DNA of 63,633 bases from positions 1-63,633 of the forward strand of contig DCIX01000007.1 of NCBI GenBank assembly GCA_002317135.1. Direction: 5' to 3'. Made by a program: the position numbers and the translations under genes. This DNA comes from Bacteroidales bacterium UBA1715 (GTDB lineage: Bacteria; Bacteroidota; Bacteroidia; Bacteroidales; UBA1715). The first letter of the stretch is position 1; every line of letters starts with the position of its first letter. This document shows positions 35,028 to 44,470 of the stretch, in pieces. The notes beneath the pieces were generated by a model. That model saw only the letters and a list, made by a program, of their open reading frames with translations. It was not told the DNA's origin and searched no databases.

Positions 35028-36218
35028 ATGAAACTTTTAGTCCTAAACTGTGGTAGTTCATCTATCAAATATCAACTTTTGGAAATGCCAGCTGAAAAGG
35101 TCTTGGCTGTAGGTGTTGTAGAACGCATTGGCGAAGCAATGGGTAAAATCAAAATGGAAATCGATGGCAATAAAGAAGCGTTCGATTTACCTATTGAAAA
35201 CCATGAAATTGGTGTTTCTAAAGTTATTGATCTTTTATTGGACCCAAAACGCAGTTTAATTTCAAGTCCAGACGAAATTAAAGCTATCGGTCACCGTATC
35301 GTACATGGCGGTGAATTCTTCAGCGAAAGTGTTGAACTTACTCCTGATGCAATAGAAAAAATTGCAGCATGCAATGATTTTGCACCGCTCCACAACCCTG
35401 CAAACCTAAAAGGTATTAAAGCTGCGCAAGCTGCTCTGCCAAAGGCTGTTAACTGTGGTACATTCGACACTGCATTCCATCAAACTATGGAACCTGTTGC
35501 ATATATGTACGGTTTACCATATAAATACTACGAACAATACAAAATCCGTCGTTATGGTTTCCATGGCTCAAGCCACCGTTATGTTTCGCAAGAAGCTGCA
35601 AAAATGATGAACAAACCTTTGGATAACTGCAAAACTATTGTTTGCCATATTGGTAACGGTTCATCGGTTACAGCTGTTGTAAACGGAAAATCCGTTGATA
35701 CTTCAATGGGATTCACTCCTCTTGAAGGTGTTGTTATGGGAACTCGTGCCGGTAATGTTGATATGGGTGCCGCATTCCAAATGATGCGTCTTGAAAACTT
35801 AAGCATAGACGAAATCGACAACATAGTTAACAAACAAAGTGGTTTGAAAGGTATAGCCGGTGTTTCTGACATGCGCGACTTGCAAAGTATGGCTGCACAA
35901 GGCGACAAAAAAGCACAACTTGCAAAAGAAATGTTGACTTTGAGCATCAAAAAATATGTAGGTGCATATCTTGCAGAAATCGGCGGCGCTGATTGTATCG
36001 CATTTGCCGGTGGTATCGGCGAACATGACGGTGATGTACGTAAAGGTATTCTTGCAGGTCTTGAATGTTTCGGTATCGAATTAGACGAAACTGCAAATAA
36101 CAAACAAGGCGAAAGCTGGGTTATTTCAACACCAAACTCAAAAATCAAGGTTATGGTAATCCAAACTAACGAAGAAATCGTTATCGCTCGCGATACATAC
36201 AACATCGTTACCAAATAA
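35028..36218 (+). CDS. ackA: Acetate kinase
   Basis: AckA makes ATP and acetate from acetyl phosphate and ADP. The 396-residue protein starts at 35028 (MKLLVLNCGSSSIKYQLLEM); an upstream in-frame ATG (34995) adds residues not seen in the family. Family motifs are NCGSSSIKYQ, HRIVHGGEFF with the catalytic Arg region, GFHGSSHRYV, CHIGNGSSV, the Asp-containing DTSMGFTPLEG and the ATP-site FAGGIGEH. A terminator follows. It is separated from pta by accessory genes. Confidence 0.97.
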   Translation: MKLLVLNCGSSSIKYQLLEMPAEKVLAVGVVERIGEAMGKIKMEIDGNKEAFDLPIENHEIGVSKVIDLLLDPKRSLISSPDEIKAIGHRIVHGGEFFSESVELTPDAIEKIAACNDFAPLHNPANLKGIKAAQAALPKAVNCGTFDTAFHQTMEPVAYMYGLPYKYYEQYKIRRYGFHGSSHRYVSQEAAKMMNKPLDNCKTIVCHIGNGSSVTAVVNGKSVDTSMGFTPLEGVVMGTRAGNVDMGAAFQMMRLENLSIDEIDNIVNKQSGLKGIAGVSDMRDLQSMAAQGDKKAQLAKEMLTLSIKKYVGAYLAEIGGADCIAFAGGIGEHDGDVRKGILAGLECFGIELDETANNKQGESWVISTPNSKIKVMVIQTNEEIVIARDTYNIVTK

Positions 36219-36241
36219 CATTATTCAGAATTTGTAATCTA

Positions 36242-36277
36242 AAGTCCGTAAGACAGATGTTTTACGGACTTTTTTAT
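36242..36277 (+). terminator. Terminator after ackA (shared hairpin type)
   Basis: AAGTCCGTAA at 36242-36251 pairs with TTACGGACTT at 36262-36271, with a T-rich tail. The outer stem is the same as in the pta terminator and the loop differs. Confidence 0.85.
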
Positions 36278-36285
36278 TTTCTATC

Positions 36286-36315
36286 TTGTCAATTCTTGGC
36301 AAACTCGTATATTTG
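36286..36315 (+). promoter_or_regulatory. Promoter of the M16 protease operon
   Basis: TTG at 36286-36288, 19 bases, then TATATTTG at 36308-36315: a full Bacteroidota match. A TTG codon at 36318 would lie inside the promoter footprint, so the ATG at 36339 is taken as the start. Confidence 0.78.
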
Positions 36316-36338
36316 GATTGAAAATAGAGAAATACAGT

Positions 36339-37583
36339 ATGATTCAATTTGAAACATTTGAACTAGAAAATGGCTTGCGTTTTTATGTCAATATTGACAA
36401 AACCACTCCATTTGTTGCCGTAAATACATTATATAATGTTGGTTCAAAGGATGAAGATCCAAACAAGACTGGTTTTGCTCACCTATTTGAACATTTAATG
36501 TTTGGTGGCTCAAAAAATATACCTGACTACGACACTCCACTACAAAAAGTTGGTGGTGACAATAATGCGTTCACTACAACCGACATTACAAACTATTACG
36601 TTACGCTTCCACATTATAATTTGGAAACGGCTTTTTGGTTGGAATCCGATAGAATGCTTGAACTTGCATTTTCAACAAAAAGCCTTGAAACACAACGAAA
36701 TGTAGTATGCGAAGAGTTTAAACAAAGATATTTAAACAAGCCATACGGAGACCTAATGTTATTGGCAAGACCACTTGCCTACAAGGTTCATCCTTACCAG
36801 TGGCCAACAATCGGTAAAGAATTAAGTCACATTGAAAATGCAACAATGGACGATGTGAAATCGTTCTTTTTTAGCCATTATGCACCAAACAATGCTATCG
36901 TTAGCATTTCTGGTAATGTTGATATGAAGACGGTAAAAGAACTTGCAAAAAAATGGTATGCCGACATTCCTCGCAGAGATGTTGCTGTGCGAAATCTTCC
37001 ACAAGAGCCTATTCAAACAGAAAAACGCTCACTGACTGTTGAACGCAATGTACCAGCGTCAAACCTTTATATGTCGTTTCACATGTGTGGTCAACGAGAT
37101 GCAGATTATTACGCTACCGACCTGATTTCCGATATTCTCTCTAATGGAAAATCTACTCGATTAAATCAAAGTCTTGTTGAGCAACAAAAGTTATTTAGCA
37201 GTATTGATGCCTATATTTCTGGAGAAATTGAACCGGGTACATTTATGGTTTCGGGCAAGTTAAATCCTTTTGTTTCAATGGATGAAGCTGAAAAAGCTGT
37301 AAAAATAGAACTACAAAAAATAATAGACGGAACGGTCAGTGAATATGAATTGCAAAAGGTGAAAAACCGATACGAAAGTGCTGCCGTTTTTGGCGAAATC
37401 GATATTCTTTCCAAAGCACGCGCCATTGCCTACTATGCAAATCTTGGCGATGTTACTCTTGTAAACACAAGGTTGGATGAATATGGGAATGTTAGCCTTA
37501 AAGACATTCAACGTGTTGCAAAACAATTATTTGCAGATACAAATTGCTCTACTGTTTATTATATGTCACAAAATCAGAAATAA
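36339..37583 (+). CDS. M16-family zinc metallopeptidase, catalytic partner
   Basis: This 414-residue peptidase has the inverted zinc motif as FAHLFEHLMFGGS (HxxEH near residue 51) and the downstream Glu in the ETQRNVVCEEFKQRY region. A first M16 domain (about 5-165) is followed by a second, inactive domain (about 170-400). No signal peptide is seen. It is immediately followed by a second M16 gene that lacks the zinc motif, as in two-chain M16 enzymes where the second chain provides substrate-binding residues. Substrates are likely peptides. A promoter lies just upstream. Confidence 0.93.
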   Translation: MIQFETFELENGLRFYVNIDKTTPFVAVNTLYNVGSKDEDPNKTGFAHLFEHLMFGGSKNIPDYDTPLQKVGGDNNAFTTTDITNYYVTLPHYNLETAFWLESDRMLELAFSTKSLETQRNVVCEEFKQRYLNKPYGDLMLLARPLAYKVHPYQWPTIGKELSHIENATMDDVKSFFFSHYAPNNAIVSISGNVDMKTVKELAKKWYADIPRRDVAVRNLPQEPIQTEKRSLTVERNVPASNLYMSFHMCGQRDADYYATDLISDILSNGKSTRLNQSLVEQQKLFSSIDAYISGEIEPGTFMVSGKLNPFVSMDEAEKAVKIELQKIIDGTVSEYELQKVKNRYESAAVFGEIDILSKARAIAYYANLGDVTLVNTRLDEYGNVSLKDIQRVAKQLFADTNCSTVYYMSQNQK

Positions 37584-37584
37584 T

Positions 37585-38862
37585 ATGCTACAAAGAAATA
37601 TACAACCAGAATTTAAATCGATGCAGCCTCTCAATCTTACAGCACCACAATGCTGTAAGGCAGAATGTGGCACCTCCATACATTTATTGCCAATACAAGA
37701 TCAAGAAGTTGTAAAGATTGACTTTGTTTTTAATGCCGGAGAATATTTCGCCGAACATCCTATCATTGCACTTTCTACGCTAAAAATGCTGCAAGAAGGC
37801 TCAACTTCAAAAACATCAGAAGAAATTGCAGAGCGTTTGGATTTTCTTGGTGCATACTTATTTTGCAGTATGACAAAGGATTACTCTACCATAACTCTTT
37901 GTTGTATGGAAAAACATGCTAAAGAAGCATACGATATTGTGAGTGATTTTATATTGCATCCTACGTTTCCTGAAGATAAATTGGCTATTCATAAATCAAA
38001 TCGATTAGAACAATTCAAAATAGACAGCGAACGTGTTGAAATAAAGGCGCAACGCTTGTTTACCAACACCCTATTCGGTTCGCAACATCCATACGGAAAG
38101 ATATTGGAACAATCAGATTTTGAATATATTACACGAAAAAATCTTATTGCATTCCATAAACAAAACTTTACAGCAGAAAAAACAAATATTTTCATTTGTG
38201 CAAATCTGCAATCTTGTATAGTTCAAGACTTATTAGCAATAATAAAACAAATACAACTACCAAAGTCAGAAACAATTCAAGTTCCTCAATACAAAATAGT
38301 AACAAACGATTCTCGTTCGTTACGAGTACCCAAAGAAAATGCTGTACAAACAGCATTGAAAATTGGTAAAGTAATGGTAAACCGAAACCATCCTGATTTT
38401 ATTAAATTACAGGTAGTTAACACAATTTTAGGCGGTTATTTTGGATCTCGTTTAATGACTTCGGTACGAGAAGAAAAAGGTTACACCTACGGAATCGGTT
38501 CAGCAATCATTTCTATGAAAGAATCAGGTTATTTCATTATTTCTTCGCAAGTCGGAAAAGATGTACACGAAAAGGCTTTAGAGGCAATATTTGCCGAACT
38601 ACAGCGTTTACGAACAGAATTGGTTCCTGAAGAAGAATTGAATATTGTAAAAACATATATGCTTTCAAGTTTTGCCCGTAGTTTTGATGGTGCAATGGCA
38701 ACAAGTGAAATGTTGTTAGATACGGTTTTATATGGATTGGATTTTACCGAATACTACAACCAAATGTGGAATCTAACAAATTCAACACAAGCAAAAGAAA
38801 TTCAAGAACTTGCAAATACTTATTTACATGAGAACTCGATGTATGAAATCGCTGTTGGTTAA
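37585..38862 (+). CDS. M16-family protein, probably non-catalytic partner
   Basis: The 425-residue protein has the M16 fold but no HxxEH; the equivalent place reads TLKMLQEGSTSKTSEE. It keeps the substrate-binding pair in FGSRLMTSVREEKGYTYGIGS, where Arg and Tyr are conserved in non-catalytic partners. The start is set at 37585 (MLQRNIQ), one base after the upstream stop. An upstream in-frame ATG at 37477 overlaps the catalytic gene and is unlikely. The pair presumably forms a heterodimer. Its 3' end overlaps the next gene by 20 bases. Confidence 0.9.
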   Translation: MLQRNIQPEFKSMQPLNLTAPQCCKAECGTSIHLLPIQDQEVVKIDFVFNAGEYFAEHPIIALSTLKMLQEGSTSKTSEEIAERLDFLGAYLFCSMTKDYSTITLCCMEKHAKEAYDIVSDFILHPTFPEDKLAIHKSNRLEQFKIDSERVEIKAQRLFTNTLFGSQHPYGKILEQSDFEYITRKNLIAFHKQNFTAEKTNIFICANLQSCIVQDLLAIIKQIQLPKSETIQVPQYKIVTNDSRSLRVPKENAVQTALKIGKVMVNRNHPDFIKLQVVNTILGGYFGSRLMTSVREEKGYTYGIGSAIISMKESGYFIISSQVGKDVHEKALEAIFAELQRLRTELVPEEELNIVKTYMLSSFARSFDGAMATSEMLLDTVLYGLDFTEYYNQMWNLTNSTQAKEIQELANTYLHENSMYEIAVG

Positions 38863-40357
38863 CAGAAAAAATATACTCATTATATGCTTTTTCTTGTTGC
38901 TTTCAATCTCCTCTTTTGCCGATGAGATTGATCCAACAGATGTTTCGTATGTCTCGATAAATCCATACACAAATGAAGTAACTGTTTCTTGGTATAAAAG
39001 CGAATCGGATAACATCAAATTCGCTAGAATTTTATACATCTACGACGAAACAACGCTTATAAAAGGAAAAGGAATTGTTGATATTCAAGACAATACAGAC
39101 AATTCCTTTGGTTTCAAAACGGACACAATTTCCTTATTTCCATACAACTCATACGAACGCCCTATTTCGCTTGCTGTAGATGCTTATGCAGAAAATGGGA
39201 ACAATAGCACCTCATTGCGTGAATACCATACCACAATGGTTTCTACGGCAAAAACAACAACTTGTCCGGCACAAATAAAAATTACTTGGACACAATACTA
39301 CGGATTCGGAATCTCTGTTGAAAAATATGAAATTATTGAATCAATTGACGGTAAAGAAGTTGTTGTAAAACAATGTCTTGCATCAGAAACAAGTTGTTTT
39401 ATCAGTCCCAACGAGCACAGCGAACGATCATTTTTTGTTCGTGCTTCATTCGTAGATAGCCATGGAAAACAACAAACCTCCACATCGTCAATGTGTTCGG
39501 TAAACGAACCTTTACCTGCCGCCCCACAATTTCTTACAGCTGAAAATATAAGCATTGAAGAACAAGACATAACAGTTACATTTACTATTGATACAGCTTC
39601 GGATTACAAAAAATATATTCTTTTAAAATCAGAAAAAGACAATCTTCATTTTGTTGGCATAGACACCATACATTCAATTGCAAATAATTGTAACACATAT
39701 ACATACAAAGATGAACTTGCATACAAAAAAGACACTACCGTTTATTACAAAATGATGGGTTTTGACAATTGCGGAACAAGTATCATAGAATCAAACGAAC
39801 TTTCTCCTATAACCCTGACAGTGCGTGAAATAACAGAAACACAAAACATTTTAGAATGGTCTAAAAACACACCAACAAATGGTTCATATACATATAAAAT
39901 TTGGTGTAGTGAAAATGAAGAAACGGAAAAACTAATCACAACAATCACCGAAAAACAATACCTCTATGTAGATGAAATCACCAATCCGGACCATAGTTTT
40001 TCAAGATGTTATCGCATAGAAGCACAAAGAAACTCATACTCCTCTTTTTCTAATAGTGTTTGTTTAAATAAGTCATATAAGTTATTAATACCAAATGCAA
40101 TAAATCCATTTAGTACCATAGAAGAAAATAGAATCTTCAAACCCAAATATGCCTTCATTAGTGGCGATTATACTTTGCAAATTTATGACAGAAACGGGAC
40201 CTGTATTTTCCGTAGTGACGACATTGATACTGGCTGGGACGGTACTACAAAAGGGAAAAATGCAACAGCGGGAATCTATCGTTACTTTATACAAATTACA
40301 TTACCTGACGGTGAAAAAATAGAACGAAGAGGCACTGTTCATTTGCTATACAACTAG
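38843..40357 (+). CDS. Secreted protein with type IX (type B) C-terminal sorting domain
   Basis: The 504-residue product has a signal peptide (NILIICFFLLLSISSFA before DEI), several fibronectin III-like repeats (about 20-405) and a C-terminal domain. That domain has PNAINPFSTIEENRIFKP, YTLQIYDRNGTCIFRSDD, GWDGT and AGIYRYFIQI, the gliding-motility-associated type recognised by the type IX secretion system. The start was set at 38843, overlapping the M16 gene by 20 bases, because the upstream codons do not suit a signal peptide. The cargo is exported across the outer membrane; its role is unknown. The secretion genes themselves are not in the window. Confidence 0.83.
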   Translation: MKSLLVNRKNILIICFFLLLSISSFADEIDPTDVSYVSINPYTNEVTVSWYKSESDNIKFARILYIYDETTLIKGKGIVDIQDNTDNSFGFKTDTISLFPYNSYERPISLAVDAYAENGNNSTSLREYHTTMVSTAKTTTCPAQIKITWTQYYGFGISVEKYEIIESIDGKEVVVKQCLASETSCFISPNEHSERSFFVRASFVDSHGKQQTSTSSMCSVNEPLPAAPQFLTAENISIEEQDITVTFTIDTASDYKKYILLKSEKDNLHFVGIDTIHSIANNCNTYTYKDELAYKKDTTVYYKMMGFDNCGTSIIESNELSPITLTVREITETQNILEWSKNTPTNGSYTYKIWCSENEETEKLITTITEKQYLYVDEITNPDHSFSRCYRIEAQRNSYSSFSNSVCLNKSYKLLIPNAINPFSTIEENRIFKPKYAFISGDYTLQIYDRNGTCIFRSDDIDTGWDGTTKGKNATAGIYRYFIQITLPDGEKIERRGTVHLLYN

Positions 40358-40408
40358 CGAAAAACACGATATTTTATCACAAAGAGTGGCGATTTATAAA
40401 AAAATCAA

Positions 40409-40416
40409 TATCTTTG
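40409..40416 (+). promoter_or_regulatory. Putative -7 box of the relA/spoT gene
   Basis: TATCTTTG matches TAnnTTTG, 23 bases before the ATG. No clear TTG lies at the usual distance. Confidence 0.5.
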
Positions 40417-40439
40417 AGTTTGTTTAAAATATTCTGGCA

Positions 40440-42635
40440 ATGGCTGAATTTTCGCAAGAAGAAAAAGATAATATCCAAAAGCAATTTGAAGATTTACTAC
40501 AAAATTCTCCAAAATGCCATAAGTCCGAAGAGACAATTGCTCTTGTCCGTAAGGCGTTTGATGTGGCGAATGAGGCTCATTATGGAACTCGACGCCGCTC
40601 AGGAGAGCCATATATATTACACCCTATTGCTGTAGCCAAAATCGTTTCTATTGAAATTGGACTTGGTTCAAAATCAGTTATTTCCGCCCTACTACACGAC
40701 GTGGTAGAAGACACTGACATTACTTTGGAAGACATTAGCAATATGTTCAATCCTAAGATTGCTCAAATCGTTGATGGTCTTACCAAAATCCGTGGATTGT
40801 TAAAAAACAAGGAAGGACAAGCCGAAAACTTCAAAAAAATTGTCTTTACCCTCTCTGAAGATGTGCGAGTAATTATCATAAAGCTCGCCGACCGTTTACA
40901 TAACATGCGAACACTGGATTCAATGTCTCCAGAAAAACAACTTCGCATAGCAGAAGAAACGAATACATTGTTCGTACCGCTTGCCCACCGATTGGGTTTT
41001 TACAAGATTAAAATGGAATTAGAGGATTTATGTTTAAAATACTTAAATCCAACTGTTTACAACGACATTTTCCGTCAGTTAAAAGGTAGCGAAAAGAAAC
41101 GCATACACTATTTGAACCGTTTCTGCGTTCCTATTATGATGACGCTTGAAAAAAACAATATAAATTACAGTATATCAAGCCGTTCAAAGTCTATTTCTTC
41201 TATTTGGGCAAAAATGCAAAAGAAAGGCATCTCATTCGATAATGTCTATGATGTTTTTGCGGTTAGAATTATTTTACAAGATGTTCCTTTAGAAGAAGAA
41301 AAAGCAATGTGCTGGCGTGTATATTCGTATATTACAGATAAATACACACCAAACCCAGAACGATTACGAGATTGGATTTCAACGCCGAAAGACAATGGAT
41401 ACGAATCGTTGCATACAACAGTGATGGGTCCTGATGGAACTTGGGTTGAAGTGCAAATCCGTACACAACGAATGGATGACATTGCCGAACAAGGATATGC
41501 TGCTCATTGGCGTTACAAAAACATTGACGGTTTTGAACAAAGCCAGTTGGAAGTTTGGATGAAACGCGTCCGTTCATCGCTTGTAAACCCTGACGAAGAT
41601 GCACTTAAGTTTCTCGACGACTTTAAGTTAAACCTATACGCAACCGACTTGTTCGCATTTACTCCAAAAGGAGAAATGCACCGCTTCCCTATTGGTGCCA
41701 CAGCATTGGATTTTGCATACGAAATCCATTCGGAAGTCGGCAATCACGCAATTGGGGCACGAATAAATAAGGGAAAAGTCGTTGGTGTTGACTATAAATT
41801 AGAAAGTGGCGACCAAGTAGAAATTTTAACATCAGACTCACAAAAGCCACAAAAAGAATGGTTAAAAATCATTTCAACTTCAAAGGCTAAAAATGCTTTA
41901 GATCAGATCTTTAAATACGAAAAACGAAAAAATTTTGTTCGTGGTCAACAATTACTTCCTAAGTTACTAGAAGAAAGAGAATTGCCAGCATCGCCTACCA
42001 TTATCAATAAATTGGTGCAAGGTTATGGCGTTGCAGACAAGAATGAACTCTATGAAAAGCTTGGTGGTGACGAATTGAATATAGAAAAAATGGTAGAATA
42101 TGCTACCCATAAACGACAAAGCAAGAAGATCACATTCTGGGGACTTTCGTTTATGAAAAACGAAGACGAAACCGACGACGAACAAGAAGAAAGCGGCGTA
42201 AAAGTCTTGCGTCATTCTACAAACTACACAATTGCAAGTTGCTGTCACCCTATTCCAGGCGATGAAGTCATTGGGTTTGAAGGAAAGAATGGTTGGGTTA
42301 TACACAAAAAGAATTGTCCTTCTGCAATAGAACGCCAACAGACAGAAAACGCTCATAAAATCAAATGGATTAGTAGACAAGAGCAAGTATTCTTGGTTAC
42401 TATACAAATGAAAGGGAAAGACAGAATCGGAATGTTAAACGATATTTCTAACGTCATTTCCAATCAATTAAATGTAAATATTCGTACTGGACATATTGAA
42501 ACAGTCGAACACGAATTTATTGCACATTTTGACCTCTATATTCACGATAGTCAGCAGTTAAATACACTGATGATGAACCTACAAAAGGTCAAAGGAATGA
42601 ACAAAGTTGAAAGAATTGAACAACAAGAAAAATAG
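40440..42635 (+). CDS. Bifunctional (p)ppGpp synthetase/hydrolase
   Basis: The 731-residue RelA/SpoT-family enzyme makes and degrades the stringent-response alarmone. In order: the HD hydrolase domain (HDVVEDTDITLEDI, about residues 70-100, then LADRLHNMRTL), the synthetase domain (SRSKSISSIWAKM, DVFAVRIIL, and GYESLHTTVMGP with the catalytic Glu region), a TGS domain (about 390-450), and a C-terminal ACT domain (VTIQMKGKDRIGMLNDIS). The HD residues are intact, so both activities are expected. The gene precedes purA. Confidence 0.96.
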   Translation: MAEFSQEEKDNIQKQFEDLLQNSPKCHKSEETIALVRKAFDVANEAHYGTRRRSGEPYILHPIAVAKIVSIEIGLGSKSVISALLHDVVEDTDITLEDISNMFNPKIAQIVDGLTKIRGLLKNKEGQAENFKKIVFTLSEDVRVIIIKLADRLHNMRTLDSMSPEKQLRIAEETNTLFVPLAHRLGFYKIKMELEDLCLKYLNPTVYNDIFRQLKGSEKKRIHYLNRFCVPIMMTLEKNNINYSISSRSKSISSIWAKMQKKGISFDNVYDVFAVRIILQDVPLEEEKAMCWRVYSYITDKYTPNPERLRDWISTPKDNGYESLHTTVMGPDGTWVEVQIRTQRMDDIAEQGYAAHWRYKNIDGFEQSQLEVWMKRVRSSLVNPDEDALKFLDDFKLNLYATDLFAFTPKGEMHRFPIGATALDFAYEIHSEVGNHAIGARINKGKVVGVDYKLESGDQVEILTSDSQKPQKEWLKIISTSKAKNALDQIFKYEKRKNFVRGQQLLPKLLEERELPASPTIINKLVQGYGVADKNELYEKLGGDELNIEKMVEYATHKRQSKKITFWGLSFMKNEDETDDEQEESGVKVLRHSTNYTIASCCHPIPGDEVIGFEGKNGWVIHKKNCPSAIERQQTENAHKIKWISRQEQVFLVTIQMKGKDRIGMLNDISNVISNQLNVNIRTGHIETVEHEFIAHFDLYIHDSQQLNTLMMNLQKVKGMNKVERIEQQEK

Positions 42636-42765
42636 AATTAACTGTATTTCAGCGACATACAAAACGATATTTTTTTTATCAACAATTAACAAATTATAAG
42701 TTTTACAGACAAAAAAATCCCTATATTTACAAGGTTTTTGAGTTTTATACTAACAAATTGAAACA

Positions 42766-44031
42766 ATGAATGCAAAACAAAAAGCAGATGTTCTATTAGG
42801 ACTTCAATGGGGCGACGAAGGAAAAGGTAAAATTGTGGATGTATTAACCCCAAAATACAACATTATTTCTCGTTTTCAAGGTGGACCTAACGCAGGACAC
42901 ACATTAGTTTTCAACAATGTAAAACATGTATTGCACACTATTCCATCTGGCGTTTTCCGTCCAAATGCGATAAACATTATTGGTAACGGTGTTGTTATCG
43001 ACCCATACATATTTAAAGAAGAAATTGATAAACTTAAAGAACAAGGCATAGATGTTGCCAAAACGTTAATCATTTCAACTCGTGCACACATCATCCTTCC
43101 TTCTCACAAAGCATTGGATGAAGCATACGAAAATTCTAAAGGGGCAAATAAGATTGGTTCAACAAAGAAAGGTATCGGTCCTACATATACTGACAAGATT
43201 GCTCGTACAGGTATGCGTGTTGGTGACTTGTTGAACAATTTCGAAGAAAAATACCAACAATGTAAGGAGACACACCTTAACATATTGAAGAATTACACAT
43301 ATACATTCGATATCAATGCATACGAAAAAGAATGGTTCGAAGGCATCAAATTGATTCAATCATTGCAAATTGTTGATACAGAATTTTATGTAAATGAAGC
43401 ATTGGATAATGGTAAAACAATGTTGTGCGAAGGTGCTCAAGGAACATTACTTGATATTGAATTTGGTTCTTATCCATTCGTAACTTCATCAAACACTATT
43501 ACAGCTGGAGCATGTACAGGTCTTGGTCTTGCACCTAGTAAAATCGGTGAAGTATTCGGTATTTTCAAAGCATATTGTACTCGTGTAGGTAGTGGTCCAT
43601 TCCCTACTGAGTTATTTGATGAAACAGGCGAATTACTTCGTAAAAACGGTGGTGAATTTGGAGCAACAACAGGTCGTGCTCGTCGTTGCGGTTGGTTAGA
43701 CTTAGTTGCTTTAAAATATGCAATTATGCTTAATGGTGTTACACAATTATTTATGATGAAAATTGACGTCATGAATGATTTTGACACAATAAAAGTATGT
43801 ACAGCATATAAATATAAAGGTCAAACCATCAACTATCTTCCTAACGATCTTGAAAATGCAGAACCAATCTACACAGAATTCAAAGGTTGGAAACAAGAAA
43901 TTAACACAAACAATTTCAACGAGTTACCAAAAGAAATTAAGGAATACATTGAATTCATAGAAAAAGAAACTAATGTTCCTGTGAAAATTGTTTCTGTAGG
44001 TCCAGATAGAGATAAAACTATTTTCAGATAG
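42766..44031 (+). CDS. purA: Adenylosuccinate synthase
   Basis: PurA joins IMP and aspartate using GTP to give adenylosuccinate, the first step toward AMP. The 421-residue enzyme has the N-terminal catalytic loop LGLQWGDEGKGKIVD (Asp), the His in GPNAGHTLVF, GTKKGIGPTYTDK-like sequence (STKKGIGPTYTDKIAR), the CEGAQGTLLDIEFG P-loop and TTGRARRCGWLD. It is followed after four bases by rseC and the rnf genes, so purA and the redox pump may share transcription. Confidence 0.97.
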   Translation: MNAKQKADVLLGLQWGDEGKGKIVDVLTPKYNIISRFQGGPNAGHTLVFNNVKHVLHTIPSGVFRPNAINIIGNGVVIDPYIFKEEIDKLKEQGIDVAKTLIISTRAHIILPSHKALDEAYENSKGANKIGSTKKGIGPTYTDKIARTGMRVGDLLNNFEEKYQQCKETHLNILKNYTYTFDINAYEKEWFEGIKLIQSLQIVDTEFYVNEALDNGKTMLCEGAQGTLLDIEFGSYPFVTSSNTITAGACTGLGLAPSKIGEVFGIFKAYCTRVGSGPFPTELFDETGELLRKNGGEFGATTGRARRCGWLDLVALKYAIMLNGVTQLFMMKIDVMNDFDTIKVCTAYKYKGQTINYLPNDLENAEPIYTEFKGWKQEINTNNFNELPKEIKEYIEFIEKETNVPVKIVSVGPDRDKTIFR

Positions 44032-44035
44032 AATT

Positions 44036-44470
44036 ATGAGTCGCTGTTCAATCTCCCATAAAGGTATTGTCCGTGAAATATCGGAATCCATGATTATTGT
44101 TGCAATCGCAGCAGAATCAGCATGTGGAGATTGTCATGCAAAAACAATCTGTGGTTTCTCCGAAATATCCGAAAAGTTGGTGCATGTACAAAAAGATTGC
44201 TCCAAACAATTGAAACCAGGAGACGAAGTGCAGGTTGTAATGGATTCAAAATTAGGCACTAAAGCGGTATTATGGGCGTACATAATACCGCTTTTTATTT
44301 TAATTGCATCAATATTTATATGTATGCAACTTACCAATGAATTATTAGCCGCATGCATAGGAGTATCTCTTGTAGCATGCCATTATGTTTTACTATATAA
44401 AAATCAAGACAAACTAGATAAAAGATTCTCTTTTTCAATAAAAACAAACGGTTATGACAACAATTATTAA
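44036..44470 (+). CDS. RseC/MucC-like redox-associated membrane protein
   Basis: The 144-residue protein has an N-terminal cysteine-rich soluble part (SACGDCHAKTIC, with further Cys at 4 and 55), two transmembrane segments (about 75-96 and 100-122) and a basic tail. That is the layout of RseC, which in several bacteria is linked to the Rnf or SoxR-reducing complex. It starts four bases after purA and overlaps rnfB by 17 bases, so it belongs with the Rnf genes. Confidence 0.88.
   Translation: MSRCSISHKGIVREISESMIIVAIAAESACGDCHAKTICGFSEISEKLVHVQKDCSKQLKPGDEVQVVMDSKLGTKAVLWAYIIPLFILIASIFICMQLTNELLAACIGVSLVACHYVLLYKNQDKLDKRFSFSIKTNGYDNNY

Noticed and set aside
35579..36214. Long minus-strand frame (211 codons) opposite ackA
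   Set aside because: It is antisense to a clear acetate kinase gene, has no recognisable motif and no upstream promoter; such frames arise from codon usage of the real gene.
41967..42407. 146-codon minus-strand frame opposite the relA/spoT gene
   Set aside because: Shadow frame; the plus strand encodes conserved TGS and ACT domains.
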